Assembly: GCF_035083965.1 (NCBI RefSeq)
Contig: NC_089735.1
Coordinates: 11,778,501-11,842,500 of the forward strand
Direction of reading: 5' to 3'
Origin: Branchiostoma lanceolatum
Lineage: Eukaryota > Chordata > Leptocardii > Amphioxiformes > Branchiostomatidae
DNA: 64,000 nt
The translations under genes and the position numbers were made by a program. Every line of letters begins with the position of its first letter. Position 1 is the first letter of the stretch. The notes beneath the pieces were generated by a model. That model saw nothing but the letters and a program-made list of their open reading frames with translations. It did no database searches and was not told the DNA's origin. Below, piece by piece: positions 21,851 to 31,939 of the stretch.

Positions 21851-22446
21851 ATCCATCCATCCATCCATCTATCCATCCATCCATCTCTCTATCTATATAT
21901 CTATATTCTCTATCTCTATCTTTATATATATTCATCTACATATCTACCTATCTACAATTCATTCATTCATTCATTCATCCAAATTTGGACTGTGGGAATA
22001 AATTTGGACTCGGACCAACTATGGACACACATCGACACATACAAACGAAACAATACCTCCGTTTTGGCGAAGGTAATGACGACCTCAATTTAAAATTTGA
22101 ACTTCCAGGTTTTTACCGGAAATTCCCGGCCCACATCTACAACGAGTCGGACCCGAACCACAACAGGTGGCAGATAGAGGGCATGCCCATCCGCGCTGAC
22201 TACTGCGACGCCTGGTTCCGCGCGTGTCGGTACGACCGCTTCTGTGCCGTGGACAGCGGCAGCTTTTTTTCCTGTGCCATGGAGTACGCCAAAGTTGATA
22301 ACACCGGTGACGATGGGGTAAACGCTGGGCTGATTGCAGGAGTAGTCGTAGCTTGCGTGGTTGTGGCGGTACTGTTTGGGACTCTTGGTTATTTCATTTT
22401 CAAAGAGAGAAAGGGACAACCCGTCTTCAGCAAGCTGGAGGGCTGA
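20772..22446 (+). CDS. Folate-receptor-family membrane protein, 3 coding exons, 275 aa
   Basis: The family binds folate or riboflavin outside the cell. Exons: 20772-21050, 21441-21651, 22109-22446, giving 828 bases in one frame. Residues 1-24 form a signal peptide (AAILVIIIALTAP). The ectodomain has about 14 cysteines and the family core: HPWKDYSCC, HWDRCGPLSSACERFF, ACLYECEPN, then ADYCDAWFRACRYDRFC and a final FSCAMEY. This matches the folate receptor / retbindin / riboflavin-binding fold. Unlike vertebrate folate receptors with a GPI anchor, the C-terminus has a clear membrane helix (AGLIAGVVVACVVVAVLFGTL in pieces) and a basic cytoplasmic tail (FKERKGQPVF). Ligand cannot be told from sequence, so no symbol is given. 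Intron 2 carries a large ATCT microsatellite. It converges on the methyltransferase gene at 23285. Confidence 0.88.
21715..21960 (+). repeat. (ATCT)n microsatellite with CATC-type tail
   Basis: About 75 bp of perfect ATCT repeats, then imperfect ATCT, CATC and TATC repeats to about 21960 and a short ATTC run. It lies in intron 2 of the folate-receptor-like gene. Long frames rich in Ile-Tyr-Leu-Ser across it are microsatellite artefacts. Confidence 0.95.
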
Positions 22447-22533
22447 CTTTCAAAACGTTCACGTTTCCATAAGAATGATTTATAAGTGCGTACATTGATC
22501 GATCAGTTTAAGTTTAAGTTTAACCCAAATAAA
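22447..22533 (+). terminator. 3' UTR and poly(A) signal of the folate-receptor-like gene
   Basis: AATAAA at 22528-22533 lies 82 bases after the stop codon, so a short 3' UTR is likely. Confidence 0.55.
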
Positions 22534-23194
22534 ATGTACGTACGGGTTACTGGCGTTATGTATATGTGTAGCCGGGAACACCATTTACTGAGAAATTGCC
22601 ATTCTGGCTATTATTATTTTGCTATCTAAAATATTTTGATATTTTAAATAGCAATAATAGTATGTTAAAACAACTAAGATGTTATGCGTTGCTAAGTTTT
22701 GTATTGTTTTCGGGTAAGTGGACAAAATACTATGTAGCTATAGAATGTAGACCCAATCTATGTACAACATAGTCCTGTGCTCTTCATCCGCCAAGTTATA
22801 TGTATTTTAACAAACTATATAATTTCACCTTTTGCTACACAGTTGGTATGCATATGATAACTTTGAACATGGTACATCTTCATTGAATGACGTTATGCTC
22901 TGTGATTCGTTCGAAATAAGTGCCGTAAACCCAAACTTACCCGTTCTAAAACTTCTAAGTTAGTATTAATCATGATTTTTTTAATACTTATACCGTTAAG
23001 ATGTTAAATTCGTAAATTGCCTATGGATGCAACAGTTTAGTTTTTAATATTATCTGTAAAAAGTATGCAATTCAGCCAGTAGCTGCAATATACTTATCAT
23101 AGCTGGTCATAATAAACTATTCATTTATTCATTCATTCATTCATTCATTCGAATAGCATTTCACTGAGACGCACCAATTTTTTGTCTTGTTGTT
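22534..23194. other. Convergent intergenic gap
   Basis: AT-rich sequence between the 3' ends of two convergent genes. It holds a short (ATTC)n microsatellite at about 23119-23150. No gene is seen. Confidence 0.5.
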
Positions 23195-23284
23195 TTTATT
23201 TTAATTTTCTGTGCAGCGTAGACATGCCCCTTGGCTCACTAAATTATCTATCATATCCCCTTTTCGAATGTATGGAGATTCCTA

Positions 23285-26185
23285 CTACTCAATTGCAATC
23301 TCAGCTTTCTTAGCATTAAGAATAACAAATCCGTCAAAGTCAGAGATAGTGTTGTTTTCAAGATTCGTAGCCGGGAACGACTTAATATCGATATCGACAT
23401 ATCCTGCCTTCTCAAACACTTCTCTCATGAAGCTGCTGTCAATAGGAAGGGTGAAGAACTTGTAACCACCGACGGTATAGAAGGTCTGGTTGGTGACTCC
23501 GGAGAGAAGGAACGTGCCGCCCGGCTTGAGTAGGCGGGTGATGCTGCGCACAGCGGCCGTGTAGGACTCCCGGTCAGGACACGCTGCCTCCAGACACAGG
23601 GTTGTGGTTACCGCGTCGAACTGGTTACGTCAAGATGCGTATGTGGGTATTAGTGTAGGAGATAGTAACTGTAGACCACATAGTGAGCAGGACATCTGTT
23701 ACTGATTAGTTCGCAATAAAGGCCAGGGACCCAGTATCCCTGCATTCATTCTTGACCGGGAAGCCATAGTGTGTGCATCTATCATTTCCTACACTGGTGG
23801 CAGCGGTGGGATTCGAACCCACGCCATCGAAATGACTTCTGTTACTGATAAGTTCGCAATAAAGGCCAGGGACCCAGTATCCCTGCATTCATTCTTGACC
23901 GGGAAGCCATAGTGTGTGCATCTATCATTTCCTACATTAGTAATATGATTTACGGTACGGATCGGTGTTTTAACCATGTTTTCGCAGCTTTTTATGAGTG
24001 TTTCCTGTGGCCCACATTTTCAGTTCCATACGGTGACACCTCCTAAAAAGTGAACTACTGGAAAGACTTACATTTTGTATAAAAGGCCTCACCTTAAATC
24101 TGCTTGGAGATTAGGTATTAGGATTTTAACTTAGACTCTTATTTGCACTTAGACTTAACAATACTATAGGCATGTGCGGAAATAGGTTTATTTAGATTGG
24201 TTTGTACATCGAAACGTTTGGCCTATTTATTATTCAATAGAATAAAGAATAGAACAAAAATACCCTATTCACCTCCTCATACTGACGAGGAGCAAAAGGA
24301 TCGGGCTTGGTGACGTCACAAGGAATGACCTCCTTTATAGCATCTCTGAGATGAGACTGGAGGGCTTCCCACGAGGAGCTGTACAAGAATGTGATCAACA
24401 TTTAAGTACTACCCGCTCAGAAAAAAAAAAAAGTGGTTCTTATTCCCAGAGCAGTAAGAAAAGTGCTTAGAGGATCAAAATGAGATGGTAAACATAGTTT
24501 TATTTTTTACATTTGCAAAGCAATGATACTAATAGAATAATAATAGTAATAATCCCTGAAGTTTACCCGTACACGATATGGGGGCAATTGTCCATGATTT
24601 TCCCATAGGAAACTCCTCACCTAAAGGGTGTCACGTGCAAGAAAATGTACATAGTGAAATTTGACATTGGACATTGATAAAAGACTTTGTGATTTATCGA
24701 TAAAATCAAATAAGTTATGTCCCGAATTTTGTATTAATTTGAACTTTTGAATTTTGAACTTTATTTTGAGTGAGGCACCCCACTTTTTGAACCACCTTTA
24801 TACCTGGAGAACGTCACGTGGTTGTTTTTGGACTGTTTCCAACAAGACAACAAACAGTTAGCCAGATAGCATACCTATCTCCCTCCAGATCAGCTACGAA
24901 CTTAAAAAATTGGGACCAGTCATGCGCATCCGGGTCCTTCTTCACCCATTTCTCAATCTCAGCTCTGTTATTCTGGAACGAAAAAGCAAATTCTGGCACA
25001 TGTACAATTATTGATACCATTGTACTAGTAATTTCAATCAGTTGGCAAGGGTATGAATTATTGTTTCTTGACCATACTCATACTTTAGGAAGTGAAAATG
25101 AAAGGCATTGATGTCGCCTGCCTCCTAAATATTAATGCCGCGATGAATATTTTGAGGAAAACTCATTTGGACAGCAGGAAGTGATGTTTTCAACTTTTAC
25201 CCCTGGATATTCGTTAGCAGTACAGGGAAGTCATGATTGGTTAGTTGACTAATTAGTTAATTGACTTTGTCTTTGAGTGACCTGTCCCTCTACAGAAGGG
25301 AGTTAAGGCCCGATTTACACATGGAGTCGACTCAGGACTGTTCAAGGGGACCCTTAGGCCTCTCAAGTAGCGTTTTCTAGTAGGAAAACTCCACTTGAGC
25401 AGCCTGAAGCTCCTCCCACACAGCCCGGAGTTGACTCAAAATTTGTGAGTAAATCAGGCCTAAATCTGCAGACGACACTAGTGAACGTACCTGCGTGTAC
25501 TCTGCGCAGACGATCTCTGCGCAGAACCTACTGGCGCTTATCAGCTGATAGATGGTCGGACCAGTCCCGACATCGAGCAGGCGACTTCCTGGTTTTAGTC
25601 GACCTACACATTTGGAATGCAATAGTGACATATACATGTAGTATGCAAAGACCTGAACCATATTTATAGGTTCTGAAGGAGAAAGCTAAAAACTTTCGTC
25701 ACAAAGTGAAAAGCGTTTTCCTACTTTACCTTTGTACGAGTACAAACAAAATACAAGCAATATCATTGAGGAGCAAGGATACTTCAGCCACCGTCCTATA
25801 GTCCTTGTTCATGGGAAGAATGAGTCTCCGAGATATGGTTGGGTTCGAGGTTTGCCAAGGCGTGCTGTCACCAAATGTATATGCAGTAGAAAGATTGCGT
25901 CAGTGGAAAACATGATGTACTAGCCATTAGTAAATTTAGACAGACGTGGTCAAACTTGCGTTCATACGTACACAAGGGAGTCGTGTAAGAAAGTGGTGTA
26001 TCCCATTGAACTGGGGAAAATGAAGTCTTACCAGAGTTGAAAATCTCATGTAATTCCTTTAGAATCTTTGAGAGGAATTCTCCTTCTTCATCGTCGCCTT
26101 CAGGCGTGGCAAAAAACTCCGCCAAATACGCCTTTGCGCCAAACGTTTTGTGATAGTCCGTGCCCTTTTGGATCGGGGCGGCCAT
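23285..26185 (-). CDS. NNMT/INMT/PNMT-family S-adenosylmethionine N-methyltransferase, copy 1 (268 aa)
   Basis: It transfers a methyl group from S-adenosylmethionine to a small amine or pyridine nitrogen in the cytosol; the exact substrate cannot be read from sequence. Coding exons in transcript order: 26032-26185, 25491-25603, 24875-24972, 24273-24378, 23285-23620 (807 bases). Motifs: Tyr11 and Tyr20 (TDYHKTF, KAYLAEFF) sit at the positions of the cofactor-binding tyrosines of human NNMT; motif I is LLDVGTGPTIYQ; then EIEKWVKKDPDAHDW, IPCDVTKPDPF and LLKPGGTFLL. Length matches the family (about 264-282 aa). NNMT Tyr25 is Phe here. The start MAAPIQKGTDYHK aligns with NNMT's start. A possible poly(A) signal on the minus strand is at 23195-23200. 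The next gene upstream on the same strand is a paralogue with the same exon lengths. Confidence 0.9.
23654..23936 (+). mobile_element. TRIM-like miniature LTR element, copy 1 (fossil)
   Basis: Layout is LTR, primer-binding site, LTR, with no coding region. The 5' LTR is 23654-23793, starting TGTAGGA and ending TCCTACA. A site complementary to the 3' end of tRNA-Leu begins at 23795 (TGGTGGCAGCGGTGGGAT). The second LTR runs to 23936. TTAG flanks both ends (23650-23653 and 23937-23940), a 4-bp target duplication. The copy looks incomplete. It lies in the last intron of methyltransferase copy 1, antisense to the gene. A relative is at 28033-28265. Confidence 0.75.
25306..25461. mobile_element. 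Small imperfect inverted-repeat element
   Basis: The left end AGGCCCGATTTACACATGGA and GAGTCGACTC are mirrored by GAGTTGACTC and GTGAGTAAATCAGGCCT at the right end. Size and structure fit a MITE of about 156 bp. It lies in the first intron of methyltransferase copy 1, just before exon 2. No clear target duplication is seen. Confidence 0.5.
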
Positions 26186-26460
26186 TTTCCAACTTCGACA
26201 GTCTAATTTGAACTTTGACCACGATACTGTTGCACGGTGACCCCGGCGCGTGGTACGGCTTCTTCTTGCTGTGCTTCCGCGTTGACGAGTTTCAATATAG
26301 CGCGTCGTGTATGATTAGAAAATGAATGTACGTGTACAATTATGTTCTATCTGATTGACTCGAGTATACCTAAGGTTTGTCTCTTTCTGCCAACACCAGT
26401 CATTTTTGCCGCGATATTTTTTCGATGGGTTTTATCATACGCGAAAACAGCCCAATTACT

Positions 26461-26735
26461 TAGCCTCCTTCGCAGACTTCCTATGAACAGCGGTGTATAT
26501 ATTTGGGGGGGGGGGGGGGGGGGGGGGGCAAGGTTCTCTAAAGGGAGTTGTGTAGCCAAGGGAGTTGTGTAGCCAAGGGACGCTGTTCATATCCGGATAT
26601 GAGCAGCGTCCCTCCGACTCCCTCGGCTACACAACTCCCTTGGCTACACAACTCCCTTTAGAGAACCTTGCCCCCCCCCCCCCCCCCCCCCAAATATATA
26701 CACCGCTGTTCATAGGAAGTCTGCGAAGGAGGCTA
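26461..26735. mobile_element. Fold-back transposon with perfect 9-bp target duplication
   Basis: The ends TAGCCTCCTTCGCAGACTTC and its inverted complement border a nearly perfect 275-bp hairpin centred on CATATCCGGATATG. Each arm carries a long homopolymer (over 20 G in the left arm, over 20 C in the right) and a repeated GGGAGTTGTGTAGCCAA block. CCAATTACT flanks both sides (26452-26460 and 26736-26744). Duplications of 9 bp are typical of Mutator-like elements. The right arm has a few extra bases near the centre. Confidence 0.85.
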
Positions 26736-26748
26736 CCAATTACTACAG

Positions 26749-26961
26749 TACTGTAAATGCAGAAATGTTCGCGGTCGTTTTATGTTGGCGATTTTCGCGG
26801 TGAACTTCCAGCGCGAACTTAAAACCCCCGCGAAACTTTTTGCCCACATATTACTGTACCGCTACTATTGTTTCAAACGCTAACTTAAAACCCCCGCGAA
26901 TATTCCATTTTCTCCCCGTGACCGAGAATTAAACAACGCAAACTTAAATGCATTTACAGTA
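26749..26961 (+). mobile_element. TACTGTAAATGCA fold-back MITE, copy B
   Basis: A full-length copy of about 213 bp. Starts TACTGTAAATGCAGAAATGT, ends AACTTAAATGCATTTACAGT-A. It begins 5 bp after the target duplication of the fold-back element at 26461-26735. Confidence 0.85.
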
Positions 26962-27457
26962 CTTTAGCTATTTCAGCACATGATATACTTCCCCGAAACT
27001 TCTCTAGTTCACCAGCTCTATATTACCTAATTTTGTCATGAAAGTCCACAATCCTTCTTGTTTAATGATTCGATTGAGGGGCCTGTCTTTTTCTTAGCTT
27101 CCCTCGATGTGACGATACAAACGGCTTCTGGCGTTGGGAAACGGTTCGGTACCTGGTCCCGCGACTCGCGAAAAACATTCTTTTCAGAAACAAACAGTTT
27201 ATAATCATCGTAAATTACAAATAACAACAAGTCTCCATTTTTTCTTGCTTTTCTTCTTCTAAAAATACAGCGTTTTTCAAGAGTCGTGGTACGGTTCCGA
27301 AACGACTGATGCGTTAGCGCGTATAGCGTTAACGTTACAGCGAAAGATGTCGGAAAGAAAATGCCCCAGTCCAGTGGTAAAGATCTTGTATTCAAAGACT
27401 AATATAGACCAATTCATCTGTTATTGAATTATATCTAGTGATTTTCATCAGTTTTTT
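26962..27457. other. Gap between the two methyltransferase genes
   Basis: No gene is supported. A minus-strand frame at 27036-27395 has no recognisable domain. A possible poly(A) signal for the downstream-transcribed copy (complement of TTTATT) is at 27458-27463. Confidence 0.4.
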
Positions 27458-27676
27458 TTTATTGTCCATGCCATGGTTCACTGCTAGCTGTTTGTCACTG
27501 TTTCAAAACTTGTTCAATTGCCTTTATCTATTTCACAGTGATCAGTACTAGTACTATAGAAACTAAAACAATATTTTAAGAAAAATTCAATGATAACACC
27601 CATTAAGATTAGTCAGTTACAGTGGAAAATTTTGGAAACTATAATTTCGATTCTTCCTCAAATACGTTCTGGTGAG

Positions 27677-30414
27677 CTAGTTTGGTTTCTTAGCATGTAC
27701 AACTGCAAGCCCCCCAAAATCGGAGCTATCGCTATCCCAAAAACCTTCGTTGTTCTTAGGAAGTAGTGCAGGAAACATCTTGATATCGATGCCAATGTAG
27801 CCCGCGGTCTTTAGCACTTCTTCTATGACTGAGGTTTCATCCACATGAAGGGTAAAGAACTTGTGCTCACCGACAGTGTGGAAGGACTCTGATATAACAC
27901 TGATGAGCACTAGCGTACCGCCAGGCTTCAGTAGGCGGGTGCTGCGAACAGCGGCCGAGTAGGACTCCCGAGTAGAACACGCCGGTTCCAGGCACTTCAT
28001 CGATGTGATGACGTCGAACTGTGATAGTAGGGTGTAGGAGATAGTAACTGGAGACCACATAGTGAGTAGGACATGTGTTATGAATTACACCCGAATAAAG
28101 GCAGGAGCCCACGTGCTCCTTTATCATTATTGACCAGACATCTAGAGTGTGAGCATCTAGCCTTTCCTACACTGGTGGCAGCGGTGGGATAAAGGCAGGA
28201 GCCCACGTGCTCCTTTATCATTATTGACCAGACATCCCGAGTGTGAGCATCTAGCCTTTCCTACAAGGGTATATCTATTAACTTCAGTTATACTTCGGTT
28301 AACATTTAATGTGGTATGGTCGCGGTTTGTCGCGTTTGGAAAATCAGAAATGTGCAATTCTGGACTAGCAAAAAATTGGAAAAACTTGTTCCGAACCTAG
28401 AAATATTTACTTTCGCGGTACAAATATAACGTTACAATGCAAAATATACGTAACACTTCAGCTAAGGAATAGAATGTCTTGCTGATTAAGAAAAAAGAGG
28501 ATATCTTTTACCTGCTCGTACTTATTTGGGGTCAGGGGATCGGGGTTGGTGACGTCACAAGGGATGACCTCTTTGATGACGTTTCTCAAGTGTGATTGTC
28601 GCGCTTTCCACGAAGAGCTGTAACAACGTAGTTGTAGAAATAACGTATCTCAGCTTCTAAATTCAACAAAACCACTTTTTTCCTGACATCAAAAGCTACC
28701 TACCACCATAAGGCCAAGACCATAGCATGTCCAGGCCATAGGATACAAAAACCAGAAGGTATGCTGCAGTGCAAAGGAAAGTCGCGAGGAGGCCCATAAT
28801 CAACCCACCCACATAACAAATATCGTCACAGCGGTTCTGAACACCCAGAGGTTCTGAAGTTATTCTGACCGAAGATATACAGGCTTGGAAAAAAAACAGA
28901 CAGACCCAATACCTCCATTTCTCATGGAGGTAAATATAGGTCAGAAATTATTGGTTTTCAAACAATCACGACTGTCATACAAGTCACCATTCTGAACTTC
29001 CAAATTCTTCATCTTATTGTTGCTTATATGCAAATAAACCTGAAAGTGAAACTGTGCAAGATATATCCATTTACATTCATCCAAACAAACCTGTCTCCTT
29101 CGAGCTCGGCGACATATTGGAAAGAAGGGGTCCAATCGTACGCGTCGGGGTCTCCATTTATCCATTTTTGCACCTCGGCTCGATTAGCCTGCGTGTTTGG
29201 AAAAAAAGGAAACAGAAAGGTGGTATTAGCACAAGATTAGTGAGCCAAGGCCATACCCGAATATCAAATGGCAACAGAAGTCAACTGTAGAGAAACGCTA
29301 CTCTCCAAGCAAAGGTTAGTGGAGAAACTTGTGACCTTTATATCCTATGCCCCGTTTTGTGTCCGCTCACCACTCCAAGCCTACTCTCCAAGCAGAGGTT
29401 GGTGGGGAAGATTGTGACCGTTTTATCCTATGCCCCGTTTTTCGTCCGCTCACCAGGCCAAGCCTACTATCCAAGCAGAGGTTGGTGGGGAAGATTGTGA
29501 CCTTTTAATCCTATGCCCCCACGCTCCTCGGGATGCTTGTATGATGCCCAAAAGACTATCTTACCTCCGCATACTCTGCGCAGACGATCTCCGTGCAGAA
29601 CCTACTAGCGCTGATCAGCTGATAGATGGTCGGGCCAGTTCCGACATCGAGCAGGCGACTCCGTGGCTTTATCACCCCTGTCAAATATGACGTACTCAGT
29701 GAATGCTGCCCGACTGACAAAATATCTACGAAAAAACGTCGGTCTACTTATTGGCAAATACTTCGCCATCTCTGTGCTCAGTTTCCTTTTCATAGACCGT
29801 ACCAATTATATGTTGGAGCGTAACAAATAAATCTCTGGACCTCGCTGTGCATTGACCCGTCCTGCCACCATTACGGCCAGAAACTTGAAAGGCACAGTGT
29901 GCTTGAAAGGCGGGAAAACAACGTCGTCAGACGACAGTGATGTTTACATTGTTGTTCTTTGGTCATTTTTCTACACAACAAACACTTAAAAACCCATTTT
30001 TTGTGTGTTTATGAAGTTCAATGATATTTCTAATGCGTGTATATGATAATTGTGTGTCTGCTTGGTACAGGTCGTATAAGCTAGTTCACGGTTGCTACTA
30101 CGCATGTGCAGTGTCAAAGGTGAACACAAACACGGCATTCTTATGCATAATAAGATCAGTAAAAACTCCGTGCGATGTTCGGGCGCGTGTGATGTTAGGG
30201 CGCCCCCCGTTAGAGGAATAAACTAGTGACTGTAGTTCCAAAAGCCCTAACCACACTTACCTGAATCGAAGACCTTGTGGAGTTCCTTCAAGTGAACATC
30301 ACGAAAATACTTTTCTTCTTCACTTCCTGCAGGTGGTGAACAGCTCATAGCCAAGTACTTCTTCGGGTCAAACTGTTTGTGGTAGTCCGTGCCCATTCGC
30401 AGTTGTGAAGCCAT
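27677..30414 (-). CDS. NNMT/INMT/PNMT-family S-adenosylmethionine N-methyltransferase, copy 2 (270 aa)
   Basis: A tandem paralogue of the gene at 23285-26185, same strand. Coding exons in transcript order: 30261-30414, 29565-29677, 29091-29188, 28512-28617, 27677-28018 (813 bases). The first four exons are 154, 113, 98 and 106 bases, exactly as in copy 1. Motifs: Tyr11 and Tyr20 (TDYHKQF, KKYLAMS), LLDVGTGPTIYQ, DPDAYDWTPSF, IPCDVTNPDP, LLKPGGTLVL. The NNMT Tyr25 position is Cys here and Phe in copy 1. One residue is missing just before the TRLLKPGG block relative to copy 1. An in-frame upstream ATG at 30519 exists, but the downstream start MASQLRMGTDYHK was chosen because it aligns with copy 1 and NNMT. 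The C-terminus (after FPALLPKNN) differs from copy 1. Substrate unknown. Confidence 0.9.
28033..28265 (+). mobile_element. TRIM-like miniature LTR element, copy 2 (fossil)
   Basis: Same family and layout as 23654-23936: LTR 28033-28171 (TGTAGGA... TCCTACA type ends), a tRNA-Leu primer-binding site from 28173, and a second LTR ending at 28265. AGGG flanks both ends (28029-28032 and 28266-28269). No coding region; the copy looks incomplete. It lies in the last intron of methyltransferase copy 2, antisense to it. Confidence 0.75.
29299..29530 (+). repeat. 83-bp tandem repeat made of a transposon arm
   Basis: Units begin at 29299, 29382 and 29465, exactly 83 bp apart, each opening TACTCTCCAAGCAGAGG or a close variant and continuing TTGGTGGGGAAGATTGTGAC. 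The unit matches the left arm of the fold-back element at 42365-42517. It lies in an intron of methyltransferase copy 2, between exons 2 and 3. Confidence 0.8.
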
Positions 30415-31505
30415 TTTTCGCAAGAGGTCTGTTGAAATCGTCCCTGATACCAGACTGTGTAACCGGTTGGGTGAGTAAACGTTGACCTCACAGGATTTTA
30501 CATTCGCTTCACCGGACAAGTCGCTCGGGGCCTGCCTATAAGGCCCACATAGCTTTGGCTTCTGGCCTAAGGGTCCTTAAAGATTGGTTCGAGTCCCCAA
30601 GGAGGTTTAAACCGCATTTAAGGCGTTTTTCTGGTTGACCCGTGATAGATCAGGCTTAAGACGATTTGTTTTCAATATGAATCAATCTATCCAAAGGTGA
30701 TCTATATACAATGTATGACACTTCCAACCAAAGCTCTCAAATTCACGTTGCCTTTTTAACAAAATTCTGCATCCTTATTGATTATATGTAACGTCGTATC
30801 AAAGTTAAAACAAATAATAGAACTTTAAAATAGGTATCTTATATCGGATGTTGGACAAACGATACGTTTTCGATACAGCCAAAAGAAACATACACCGAAG
30901 CACGGAAATAGGCCATAATTTTTTTGAATACTGCATTTAATATAGATATGATATACATTATATTGAATAGATATACAAGATTGTAACACTATATCAACGT
31001 ACTAGGACCCTGCATGCAACAAAAAGGATGTCAACCCTGACATACATGTACTATTATAATCAATTATTGACGAAGCAGTTTAATTACATATTAGAAAACC
31101 ACTGCGCTAACTTTAATGCTAACGCGTGTATAGTATCAATTTCAGTATCTATTTATCTAGTCATTGAATTTCATATCGAGATATTAATACATGTATTTAC
31201 TCGTCTATCACATTTAAACATGATTTTATGATGTTTTTGTTCTCTTGCGTGTGTATTGGGGCGGGGTGGGGTGATATTCACGTACATGCATAGTAGTAGT
31301 AGTAGTAGTAGTCCACTGTTTTCTGCTGCTGCAGTAGTTGAAACATCCTGCAGTCGCATTCAGTCTTCCTTCAGTCCCTTCCACTTTGTCCGATGCATCA
31401 TATATATGATTGAATACACTTTTTTTATCATGATGAGATCATTCTAACCGACTGCAGTCTTGTATAAACTCAGTGGAAGTGAGTCAATCTTGATAACGCT
31501 TTCCG
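30415..31505. other. Intergenic gap between methyltransferase copy 2 and UBXN8
   Basis: This should contain the 5' flank of the methyltransferase and the 3' end of UBXN8 transcripts. A short CAAGGAGGTTTAAA half-site is at about 30598-30611 and a (TAG)n run at 31290-31312. No gene is seen. Confidence 0.45.
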
Positions 31506-31766
31506 TTTATTCGGAAAAAGTAACAATGCTTACGCTGAAGTCATACGCGTTATTGATATGAACAATTGATATACATTGAAGGGAAGTATGTATATTTACT
31601 ATATTCGCGACTTTTAGTCCACACCATCTGTGGTTCTAGTATAGGTCGCCATGAGGCTCCATATTATTTTGTAGACTATTCTAAAGCTGATATGAAGCAA
31701 CTTTCGCTACAAGAAACATGTAAACCTTTCCTTCGTTGGCCAGTACCGACTTTTATATGCAACGAA

Positions 31767-31847
<81 letters not shown>

Positions 31848-31939
31848 GGGTCCTCCATATACAGTACTGCGAATCTACTGAATTTTCCTATGTTATTACT
31901 TAGTATTACTGTACATGACTGTGCATGTACTGTCTGCAT
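31506..31939 (-). other. Probable UBXN8 3' untranslated region with (ATC)n repeat
   Basis: On the minus strand a canonical AATAAA reads from 31511 to 31506, about 430 bases after the UBXN8 stop. An uninterrupted (ATC)n run at 31770-31847 lies inside this interval and would be (GAT)n in the mRNA. Poly-Ile and poly-Met frames over it are artefacts. Confidence 0.45.

Noticed and set aside
21612-22108. Open frames rich in Ile-Tyr-Leu-Ser continuing into the folate-receptor exon
   Set aside because: They read through the ATCT microsatellite in intron 2. The true exon 3 starts at 22109, after a clear acceptor that keeps the family frame.
23798-23830. Possible tRNA-Leu gene on the minus strand
   Set aside because: Only the 3' part of a tRNA is present and the terminal CCA is encoded. 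With LTR-like repeats on both sides, a primer-binding site explains it better.
30415-30519. Upstream in-frame ATG extending methyltransferase copy 2 by 35 residues
   Set aside because: The extension has no counterpart in copy 1 or in NNMT/INMT; the downstream ATG aligns with both.
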